Assembly: GCA_016840285.1 (NCBI GenBank)
Contig: JAEOSR010000107.1
Span: forward strand, 1-58,971
DNA from: Candidatus Hodarchaeota archaeon
Lineage (GTDB): Archaea > Asgardarchaeota > Heimdallarchaeia > Hodarchaeales > Hodarchaeaceae
Direction of reading: 5' to 3'
Length of the DNA: 58,971 nucleotides
A program made the position numbers and the translations under genes. The notes beneath the pieces are model-generated. The model was not told the DNA's origin. It searched no databases and saw nothing but the letters and a program-made list of their open reading frames with translations. Positions 35,280-42,620 of the stretch are shown in pieces. Every line of letters starts with the position of its first letter. Positions within the stretch are counted from its first letter, which is position 1.

Positions 35280-35327
35280 AGTTCAATCATCCGATATTTT
35301 TTAAGAAATTGAGTCAAAAAATCTAAT

Positions 35328-36425
35328 TTAATCTAAATCTAAGAGTGATTGCTTAATATCAAGGGCGTGTTGTGCTAGGTTTGTTTGAGCATACTTCCCT
35401 GTTAAATTCCAAATGTTCCTGATCTTTCCTTGTTTATCTATCAAAAAGGATATTCGGTTTGCCATTCCCCATTCATCGTTTAAACAACCGTAACTTGCTG
35501 TAATTTCCTTTTTTAGATCTGATACTAGCGGAAATGGCAATTGTTGGTCATTTCTAAAGGTTTTTAGGTCAGATTTGTCATCAACTGAAATCCCAATAAC
35601 TTCCACATTTAGATCTTTCAACTCCTTGTAAGCATCACGAAATCCTTGTGCTTCAATTATACATCCAGGAGTGTTCGCTTTGGGGTAAAAAAAGAGTACT
35701 ACTTCTTTTTTGTTTTGATAATCAGAAAGAGTTATTGTTTCATTTCTATCTGTTTCCGCTACGAAGTCGGGAGCAGGATCACCTATTTGTAGAGTTCCAT
35801 TTTGTGTTTCAACTTTTGTTAGTGATTGAGTTTTTGTTGAATAACTGCTCTTGATTCTTCCCCAGACAGGGAGCTTCTTATCTTTACTTACCAATGTTGG
35901 CATACATAATGGACAATCCTCATCATGTGAGCTACCATCAATCGGTGAGGCAACATGAAACCATGGGTAGATTATATTTGAAAGCAGTTCCTTTTCAAAT
36001 GCTCGGACTTTTGGATCGTTCAATCGATCCCAGGGAGTTTCTTGATATTCCCCATCTAATAAATGGGAAATATCATCGAAGAGGTTATTTATTAATTCCA
36101 TCGATTCAGTATTGACATCTCCCTCCTTAAATGCAGCACAGATTACATTATCTGCTTTTGTATATGAAAATAACAACTTTAAAGACCCAATATTCATACT
36201 ATGGACTTTTGTGTCTGATTCAGCGAACATCCCTGGCATTGTGGAGACAGCTGACAAAAATGCGGTCATCAATTCGTCTTTTTTTCCTAACAACCCACAT
36301 ACATTCCCCCAACACCTAGAATAGATCGGTTGTCCTGAATCTTCATAGATGATTAGATACTCTAAGTTAAATCCCTTAGATTGTTTCTTTCTATTAAAGA
36401 TATTAAACACAGATTTAAGTTTCAT
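35328..36425 (-). CDS. Longin-like domain fused to a Bcp-type peroxiredoxin
   Basis: Residues ~20-125 (LEYLIIYEDSGQPIY, LMTAFLSAVSTM, SLKLLFSY) have the order typical of Asgard longin/roadblock-like small proteins. Residues 126-185 hold a conserved ETPWDRLNDPKV and a cysteine pair CPLC (171-174). Residues ~212-365 are a peroxiredoxin (GDPAPDFVAETD, NTPGC255IIEAQGF). C255 is the peroxidatic cysteine. The resolving cysteine that bacterioferritin comigratory proteins have five residues later is a glutamine, so it is a one-Cys type or uses CPLC. The free-standing paralog of the N-terminal part is the next gene upstream. The fusion is novel to me. Confidence 0.75.
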   Translation of the reverse strand: MKLKSVFNIFNRKKQSKGFNLEYLIIYEDSGQPIYSRCWGNVCGLLGKKDELMTAFLSAVSTMPGMFAESDTKVHSMNIGSLKLLFSYTKADNVICAAFKEGDVNTESMELINNLFDDISHLLDGEYQETPWDRLNDPKVRAFEKELLSNIIYPWFHVASPIDGSSHDEDCPLCMPTLVSKDKKLPVWGRIKSSYSTKTQSLTKVETQNGTLQIGDPAPDFVAETDRNETITLSDYQNKKEVVLFFYPKANTPGCIIEAQGFRDAYKELKDLNVEVIGISVDDKSDLKTFRNDQQLPFPLVSDLKKEITASYGCLNDEWGMANRISFLIDKQGKIRNIWNLTGKYAQTNLAQHALDIKQSLLDLD

Positions 36426-36497
36426 TTATTCCTCACGTAATTTAATGCGTTCTTATAATATTGTTGATTACATCAAAGTAATTTTCAGGAATAAAAA

Positions 36498-37049
36498 TTA
36501 GGAACATGATTGTAGAATCATAGGCATACATATTGGACAATTTTCTTCGTGTTTATCGTCATCAGAAGGGAAGATTTGATGAAACCAAGGGTGAATTACT
36601 TTTTTAAGTAATGCATTTTCAAATGATAGGACTTTAGGATCGTTTAATCGATCCCAGGGAGTTTCTTGAAAATCTTCGTTTAATAAATTGATTATCTCTT
36701 GAAAAAGGTTATCAATGACATCCATGGTGTCTTTATTCACGTGATCCTCTGGAAATGCTAGACATATGATGTTCTCGGGTTCTGCATAGCAGAATAGTAA
36801 TTTTAATGATCCAATGCTCATACTATGGACATTTTTATCTGATTCAGCAAACATTCTTGGCATAGTGGAGACAGCTGCTAGAAATGCGGTCATTAATTCA
36901 TCTTTTTTTCCTAACATCCCGCAGACATTTCCCCAGCATTTTGCATAGATTGGCTGACCTGAATTTTGATAGACAATAACATATTCCAAGCTAATTAGTT
37001 GAGGTTGTTTTTTTTTCCTAAAGACATCTAATAAAGCATTAATCATCAT
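36498..37049 (-). CDS. Stand-alone longin-like protein, paralog of the peroxiredoxin N-domain
   Basis: This 183-residue protein is about two-thirds identical by eye to the first 180 residues of the fusion at 35328-36425. It shares LEYVIVYQNSGQPIYAKCWG, LMTAFLAAVSTMP, ETPWDRLNDPKV and a C-terminal CPICMP. It ends right after this cysteine pair. It arose by tandem duplication, either by loss of the peroxiredoxin or before the fusion. A role as partner or sensor for the fused form is inferred. Longin assignment is by pattern and needs a structure prediction. Confidence 0.7.
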   Translation of the reverse strand: MMINALLDVFRKKKQPQLISLEYVIVYQNSGQPIYAKCWGNVCGMLGKKDELMTAFLAAVSTMPRMFAESDKNVHSMSIGSLKLLFCYAEPENIICLAFPEDHVNKDTMDVIDNLFQEIINLLNEDFQETPWDRLNDPKVLSFENALLKKVIHPWFHQIFPSDDDKHEENCPICMPMILQSCS

Positions 37050-37301
37050 TTATCCATCACTTATATCAGAGTCTTCTAATAAAATTCTGCATACTCTTCG
37101 ATAAGACGGTAATTTATTGAAATATATTTCTTTCAATATGAAATTCGTTATCTTATAGATTCACACAAAATATTCAGATAGACTGATCCGTTATTTTGAT
37201 GTCACTGATATGTGATTTAATAGACTATCTTATAGAAATAAATTTTCTTGAACCCAAAATTTTAATTTCAGTATTGATAAACGATTAATAAGGCGTAAAA
37301 A

Positions 37302-37442
37302 ATGGCTGTTTGGGAATGTAGAATGTGTGGATATACCTATAATGAGGAAGCTAAAGGAGTTCCGTTTGAAGAGCTTCCAGATGATTGGGTTTGTCCTTGG
37401 TGTAAAGCACCGAAAAAATACTTTGATAAAATTAACTACTAG
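37302..37442 (+). CDS. Rubredoxin (46 aa)
   Basis: A short frame from ATG 37302 to TAG 37440-37442 codes for a typical rubredoxin: WECRMCGYTYNEEAKGVPF, then LPDDWVCPWCKAPKKYF. The two CxxC pairs bind one iron. It is slightly shorter than the usual 52-54 residues. It would carry electrons to rubrerythrin or a peroxiredoxin. It is oriented opposite to its neighbours and has its own AT-rich upstream region (37200-37300). Confidence 0.92.
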   Translation: MAVWECRMCGYTYNEEAKGVPFEELPDDWVCPWCKAPKKYFDKINY

Positions 37443-37460
37443 CAAAAAAGATTATTTCTG

Positions 37461-38024
37461 TTATTTTTCGATATATTTATTCATGTAAATGAATTCATTT
37501 AAAGGTTTACGTGCAGGACGTTCCACTTCACTCTTCTTTTGATAATCTTTAAAAAAGTCCGGAATTTTGTTTGATTTTTTCCCAACAATTATTAAGGTTA
37601 TCAGATGCATTTCATCAGGAATATTCAAGATGTCCTTGACTTTTACAGGATCAAATCCTGCTATTGGGTGTGCAACTAAACCTTGATTAGTCAAATGTAA
37701 AATCAGAAATGCTGTTGCCATTCCTGAATCAAATAGATAATACTGTCGATCACCTATTACACAATCCATGTCGATTCTTGAAAATACTGAAATGATCATA
37801 CTAGCAGCTTTTGCCCATTTGTTTCCTTTAGAAAGACCCTCATTTTGTAATGCAGTGAGTATATTTTTTTCATAAACGAAGATGTATCTCCATGGTTGTT
37901 TATTGAAGCACGAGGGAGCTAATTGAGCTATATGTGCAGTTTCTTCAATCAAGTCGGTTGTTATTTCGACAGGTTCTAATGCTCTATATGCTCTTCTTTT
38001 GTTAACCAAGTTTTCAAATGTCAA
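37461..38024 (-). CDS. Nitroreductase-family flavoprotein
   Basis: This 187-residue protein begins NKRRAYRALEPVEI, followed by ETAHIAQLAPSCFNKQPWRY (FMN-binding region) and later LVAHPIAGFDPVKVKDIL. Members use FMN to reduce nitroaromatics, quinones or enones with NAD(P)H. It is near rubrerythrin and rubredoxin, so a role in redox stress is plausible. The substrate is not known. The T-rich stretch before 37461 may terminate both it and the converging rubredoxin. Confidence 0.85.
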   Translation of the reverse strand: MTFENLVNKRRAYRALEPVEITTDLIEETAHIAQLAPSCFNKQPWRYIFVYEKNILTALQNEGLSKGNKWAKAASMIISVFSRIDMDCVIGDRQYYLFDSGMATAFLILHLTNQGLVAHPIAGFDPVKVKDILNIPDEMHLITLIIVGKKSNKIPDFFKDYQKKSEVERPARKPLNEFIYMNKYIEK

Positions 38025-38104
38025 TTCATTATCCCCTTCTTTAAAGAATTGATACGAAGGACTCTTAAGAAAAAAAAGAAAGTAGAAAAAAGGTAGAGAT
38101 ATTC

Positions 38105-38608
38105 TTATCCCATCTTAGTAAATCTCTCGTGGGAGGCGCCACAAATGGGGCATTTATCTGGTATTTCATCCTCAACAGTCATACCACATACATCACACAC
38201 GTATATTGACTTTTCTGGAAGGTCTTTTCCCTTTTCAACCGCTTTTAGCGCACGTGAATATAGGTCATGGTGTATTTTTTCTACTTGATTGGCAAAATCA
38301 AACGTCCGCTCCGCAGCTTTCTTCTCTTCATTCTTGGCGTCTTCCAGGAATTCAGGATACATTTTGGTAAATTCATAATGTTCTCCTTCAATTGCTGCCT
38401 TAATGTTTTCAAGAGTAGCATTAATCCCACCAAATACACGTAAGTGATTATGAGCATGAACAGTCTCCGCATGAGCTACAGCACGAAAAAGACGTCCTAT
38501 TTGAGGGAATCCATCTTTTTCCGCCTTTTTTGCATATGCCAAATATTTTCGATTTGCTTGACTTTCACCAGCAAAAGCTGCCATTAAATTCTCTTCTGTT
38601 TTTCCCAT
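38105..38608 (-). CDS. Rubrerythrin (second copy)
   Basis: This 167-residue protein, from ATG 38608 (a TTG at 38617 adds three residues), has the helix motifs AGESQANRKYLAYA, AVAHAETVHAHNH and QVEKIHHDLYSRAL with di-iron ligands. It ends with the rubredoxin-like CDVCGMTVEDEIPDKCPICG. It reduces peroxide. It differs strongly from the copy at 260-844, so they are not a recent duplication. Confidence 0.95.
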   Translation of the reverse strand: MGKTEENLMAAFAGESQANRKYLAYAKKAEKDGFPQIGRLFRAVAHAETVHAHNHLRVFGGINATLENIKAAIEGEHYEFTKMYPEFLEDAKNEEKKAAERTFDFANQVEKIHHDLYSRALKAVEKGKDLPEKSIYVCDVCGMTVEDEIPDKCPICGASHERFTKMG

Positions 38609-38760
38609 AACTATCAACTCAAACCTTTCTCACAGAAATTAGAAATATTTTTATCTCTTATCAAAAAATGTTAAATTCTGAACGCTCTTTGGAAGTAGGT
38701 TTTTATTTATTAAGTGTGTTCACTCTATTTTCGAATGAAATAATATCATAAAAAGACACG

Positions 38761-38768
38761 TTTATATT
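38761..38768 (+). promoter_or_regulatory. TATA-like element upstream of the DUF547 gene
   Basis: TTTATATT lies about 75 bases before ATG 38843 in a region shared with the divergent rubrerythrin gene. Pattern match only. Confidence 0.35.
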
Positions 38769-38842
38769 TTTCTAACCAATTTTTCGAATTTTTTTCAACA
38801 GTCCTTTTAATGGAATTATTCCCAAGTGATAATTGAGTAAAA

Positions 38843-39586
38843 ATGTCCTCTACAACTCATTTAGACAATCTAAATGCAATCAAACCTTATATTGATGATA
38901 GCGGTCTTGTGAATTATGAAAATTTGAAAGGAGATAAGTGGTTAGTAGCCCAAGTTCAACGTTTGAAAACAACAGATTTACGAGGTATGAATCATAATGA
39001 AGAGTTCGCATTTTGGTTGAATGCTTACAATATACTTACCATTAAAGGGGTTTTTATTGAATTAGAACGAAATCCAAACTGGAAGGGGAATGTCTCCCTT
39101 ATTAGTAAAATAAGATTCTTTTTTTTAAGACGATTTATTGTGGCTGGAAAAAAAATTAATTTGCGCAATTTAGAGAATAAAATCTTACGAAAACGCTTCA
39201 AAGATCCCAGAATTCATTTTGCAATCAATTGTGCTTCAAAATCGTGTCCCAATTTACCTGATCGTCTTTTCCATGGAGAAACATTAGACCGTTATTTAGA
39301 TTCACTTACAATAAGCTTCATAAATGATAAAGATCATGTTTCTTTAGATAACGAGAAGGATATTTTATATTTAAATCCAATATTCAAGTGGTATGCGAAA
39401 GATTTTGAAAGGCAGGGTGGAGTGAAAAGATTCATACTAAATTATCTACATGACGATGGAAAGACACTCATTGAATCATACAAAAGTGCAACAATCGAAT
39501 ACTTAGAGTATGATTGGTCCATTAATACCCAAGATACTTCTGAAAAATTATTGAAAATTGATGTTATAAGTAAAAGTGACTACTGA
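38843..39586 (+). CDS. DUF547 family protein
   Basis: This 247-residue protein has NEEFAFWLNAYNILTIKGV (~52-70), DPRIHFAINCASKSCPNL (~117-134) and YLNPIFKWYAKDFE, all conserved in DUF547. The Cys-His-type residues suggest a papain-like fold in this family, but activity is unknown. It has no signal peptide here, while many bacterial members are secreted. The ATG 38843 follows GAGTAAAA. It stands alone between divergent rubrerythrin and a 700-base gap. Confidence 0.75.
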   Translation: MSSTTHLDNLNAIKPYIDDSGLVNYENLKGDKWLVAQVQRLKTTDLRGMNHNEEFAFWLNAYNILTIKGVFIELERNPNWKGNVSLISKIRFFFLRRFIVAGKKINLRNLENKILRKRFKDPRIHFAINCASKSCPNLPDRLFHGETLDRYLDSLTISFINDKDHVSLDNEKDILYLNPIFKWYAKDFERQGGVKRFILNYLHDDGKTLIESYKSATIEYLEYDWSINTQDTSEKLLKIDVISKSDY

Positions 39587-40294
39587 AATCACTCTGAACC
39601 GAATTACTGAATGTATCCGCACGCTATTGGGAATATACTACAGATTATAATGAGCGCGGCCTCTATAATCGAGATGAGATGAACTTTGGATGAATCAAAG
39701 AAATCTAATGTACATTTGATTCAGGAAAAGTGTAATGAAGCGGGGGAATTGATTAAAGAGATCAGAGAACTTTGAAATATCCTTTCCTGAATATAAAAGT
39801 ATATATCATTCCCTGAAGTAAGACCCACCATGATGAAATGGGATAAAATCCTCAAATAACAATTGTTTACTTCTGAACTGCGTAGAATAATTATTATAAA
39901 TAGCTAAAAGCTATAGTAGATCAAAACAGTTGGAGATATTACTCTACCTATTGATTCAAAGATTCTTTGAGTTAATTGTCAAGGTACTAGATGTAAGTAA
40001 TCAATCTAATCACTAGAATCTCATATGAAAAAATAACCCAAGATTAATTACAAGAAAAATTGCTGTGCTGTTGTTACTAAGAAGAATAGTTCATTTTAGA
40101 TAGTTAACAATTGAAAAATTGCATAAGGATTCTTAAAAGGTAATTTTACTTCTCGGAGCATGTGATTAAGAAGTAACTATAAAGTGATAACTAATCAACG
40201 AAATAAAAAACAAAGTTAAAAGCCTAGTCACTAAATTGAAGCATAACTAAGAAAAATATTAGTGGGAGTCTAAACTTCACAAAGAGGAAAGAAA
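39587..40294. other. 707-base intergenic region
   Basis: No gene was recognised. Near 39602-39777 two short frames without good starts give polar text (RYWEYTTDYNERGLYN, NVHLIQEKCNEAGELIKEI) that may be the tail of a decayed gene. ATAGCT-AAA-AGCTAT at 39900-39914 is a short inverted repeat. The rest is AT-rich and probably includes the promoter of the operon at 40295. Confidence 0.4.
40146..40176. repeat. 8-base inverted repeat upstream of the second oxoacid oxidoreductase operon
   Basis: TTACTTCT and AGAAGTAA are perfectly complementary and 15 bases apart, about 120 bases before ATG 40295. It could be an operator or a leader hairpin. It might also be chance in AT-rich DNA. Confidence 0.35.
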
Positions 40295-40579
40295 ATGTTA
40301 AGAAGCCAACGGAAGCCCATATTACCTCCTCCATCTGCCGACAAAGAGTATGTTGTGACGATATTGTCTGAACAGTGTGATGGATGTGAATTATGTGTGG
40401 AGTTCTGTCCAAGCGATATATTGGAGATTGATATGGAGGCATATAACTCTAGAATGTTGCATCCAGCAGTCGCTATTAAGCCAGATGAATGTGTGGGGTG
40501 TCAACAATGTGAGCGGATCTGCCCCTCCGTCTCAATATTTGTAACTGAAATTCAGCTACTACAGGAGGAGAGATCATGA
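40295..40579 (+). CDS. korD: 2-oxoacid:ferredoxin oxidoreductase, delta (ferredoxin) subunit
   Basis: This 94-residue protein has two 4Fe-4S motifs, CDGCELCVEFCP (~31-42) and CVGCQQCERICP (~66-77). It fits the KorD/PorD subunit that passes electrons from the TPP site to ferredoxin. The start is ATG 40295 after AGAGGAAA. Its stop overlaps the start of the alpha gene (ATGA at 40576), so translation is coupled. Confidence 0.88.
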   Translation: MLRSQRKPILPPPSADKEYVVTILSEQCDGCELCVEFCPSDILEIDMEAYNSRMLHPAVAIKPDECVGCQQCERICPSVSIFVTEIQLLQEERS

Positions 40580-41730
40580 GTAGTGATCACAATGGAAAGC
40601 TAGTATTAACTACTGGTAATTATGCGTGTGCTGAAGGAGCTATTGCGGTTGGTTGCCGATACTTTGGAGGTTATCCGATTACTCCATCCTCCGAAATTGC
40701 CCATTATATGTCAAGACGTCTTCCTCAAGTTGGTGGCACTTTTATCCAAATGGAAGACGAGCTAGCTTCGATTGTATCTGTTGTAGGAGCTTCCTATGCT
40801 GGTGCTAAGGCAATGACGGCAACATCTGGACCAGGTTTGTCCTTAATGGCTGAAACTGTCGGTTTAGGATTTATGTTGGAAGCCCCCATGGTAATTATTA
40901 CAGTGATGCGAGGAGGGCCAAGTACTGGGCAACCTACGAAAGCTGCCCAATCTGATGTCATGCAAACACGTTACCTTTCACATGGGGATTATGAAATGAT
41001 TGTACTTGCCCCAGGGTCAGTTCAAGAATGTTATAATTTCTCTATTTATGCATTTAATTTAGCAGAAAAGTATAGAACTCCTGTTATCGTTGCCACAGAT
41101 GGAATTGTAGGGCAAATGATGGAACCAGTGAGATATCATTCAAATTTTGAGGTAATTAACCGAAAATCTCCCCAAGTTCCTCCAGAAGAGTACCAACCTT
41201 TTCAAGTACTCGATGAGGATCTAATTCCAGGTATGGCAACAGCTGGATCAGAGTATAACTTTTACGTAACAGGTTTGACTCATGATGACACTGGTAGTCC
41301 AGATATGACTCCAGAGACAGCCGTGAAACTGATAACACGTCTTTGCGACAAAATTAGGAGGGCAAGAACCGAGATTCATGAATATGTTCCATGGGAGGAA
41401 CAGTATTTAGATGATGCCAAGGTTGTTATCTTATCGTATGGGATTAATTCCCGAGGTGTTCCTGAAGCAGTTGAACGTGCACGTGAACAAGGCCATAAAG
41501 TGGGATTAGTAAGACTAAGAACGCTATGGCCTTTTCCTGAGGAATTAATGGAGAAATTAGGTCATCTAGGTGTAACAAAAGTAATTGTGAATGAGATGAA
41601 CTATGGCCAAGTCATCCGAGAAGTTGAACGATTCCGGCATCTTGGATTTGAAGTTACTGGGAGTGTAATACCGACAACTATCCCCTTCAGTCCACGGTTT
41701 ATTTATGAGGAGTTGCTAAAGGAGGTTTAA
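40576..41730 (+). CDS. 2-oxoacid:ferredoxin oxidoreductase, alpha subunit
   Basis: This 384-residue protein has GCRYFGGYPITPSSEIAHYM (~27-46), FIQMEDELASIVSVVGAS and TATSGPGLSLMAE, typical of alpha subunits. It is a single-domain protein without a fused gamma part. It works with the delta and beta genes on either side. GGAGG sites precede both it and the beta gene. 2-oxoglutarate is the likely substrate from resemblance to KorA, but a branched-chain or aromatic oxoacid is not excluded. Confidence 0.88.
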   Translation: MSSDHNGKLVLTTGNYACAEGAIAVGCRYFGGYPITPSSEIAHYMSRRLPQVGGTFIQMEDELASIVSVVGASYAGAKAMTATSGPGLSLMAETVGLGFMLEAPMVIITVMRGGPSTGQPTKAAQSDVMQTRYLSHGDYEMIVLAPGSVQECYNFSIYAFNLAEKYRTPVIVATDGIVGQMMEPVRYHSNFEVINRKSPQVPPEEYQPFQVLDEDLIPGMATAGSEYNFYVTGLTHDDTGSPDMTPETAVKLITRLCDKIRRARTEIHEYVPWEEQYLDDAKVVILSYGINSRGVPEAVERAREQGHKVGLVRLRTLWPFPEELMEKLGHLGVTKVIVNEMNYGQVIREVERFRHLGFEVTGSVIPTTIPFSPRFIYEELLKEV

Positions 41731-41732
41731 AT

Positions 41733-42602
41733 ATGACAACAACAGATAAAGTTCCAGTACCAAAGAGCAATGAGGAATTTCCTGAGAATCATCCGTTACA
41801 TGAAAGATTGAATTTACACCGATTTATTTTTTGTCCAGGTTGTTTAATTGGATCAGCAATTACGTCAATTACTAATTGTTTTGTAGAAAGAGGCTTAACA
41901 TCCAAGGATTATGCAGTTGTATCAGGCATTGGTTGTACTGGACGATCTAGCGGATGTTTTAAATCACCTGCTTTTCACACAACGCACGGTAGAGCAATCC
42001 CCTTTGCCACAGGACTTAAATTAGCTAATCCAAATCTCGAGGTTGTTGTACTATCAGGAGATGGAGACCTTTTTGCAATTGGTGGAAATCATTTCATTCA
42101 TGCCTGTAGAAGAAATATAGAAATTACTGTTTTATGTATAAATAACAATGTCTACGGGATGACTGGGGGCCAATGTGCTCCAACAACTCAGGTAGGTGAT
42201 ATTACGACAACCACCCCCTATGGCAATATCGAACCTCCATTTAATTTAGTATCTTTAGCTGCTGCCTCAGGGGCTAGTTATGTTGCACGCTGGCCGGGAT
42301 ATGATACTCTCCGATTGAGAAAAAGCATTCTTAAATCATTCGATAATCAAGGTTTCAGTTTTATCGAGGTTATTTCACCTTGTTTTACCCAGTACGGTCG
42401 TAAGAACAAGCTTGGTGATGCTGTACAGATGTTAGACTGGATAAAGAACCAAGTTAAGATTATACCGAATTGTCCCCCTCACGAAGCAACATTTAACTTC
42501 AAACAGGGGAAAATAATCTGCGGGGAGTTTGTGGATGCACCGAGGGAGGGCTTTAGTCAGAAGATACAACATCTTCGTGACATGGCACAAAAGAAGAAAT
42601 AA
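41733..42602 (+). CDS. 2-oxoacid:ferredoxin oxidoreductase, beta subunit (TPP)
   Basis: This 289-residue protein has FIFCPGCLIGSAITSI (~32-47), GIGCTGRSSGCFKSP and the TPP motif SGDGDLFAIGGNHFIHACRR followed by NNNVYGMTGGQ. It begins two bases after the alpha stop. No gamma-subunit gene follows; the next gene is hdrA, 18 bases downstream. Confidence 0.88.
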   Translation: MTTTDKVPVPKSNEEFPENHPLHERLNLHRFIFCPGCLIGSAITSITNCFVERGLTSKDYAVVSGIGCTGRSSGCFKSPAFHTTHGRAIPFATGLKLANPNLEVVVLSGDGDLFAIGGNHFIHACRRNIEITVLCINNNVYGMTGGQCAPTTQVGDITTTTPYGNIEPPFNLVSLAAASGASYVARWPGYDTLRLRKSILKSFDNQGFSFIEVISPCFTQYGRKNKLGDAVQMLDWIKNQVKIIPNCPPHEATFNFKQGKIICGEFVDAPREGFSQKIQHLRDMAQKKK

Positions 42603-42620
42603 CGATAATAAGTGATAACA

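Noticed and set aside
39602..39777. Short polar frames after DUF547 as a gene
   Set aside because: They lack a good start, are broken by stops and match no family. Described only as possible decay in the intergenic entry.
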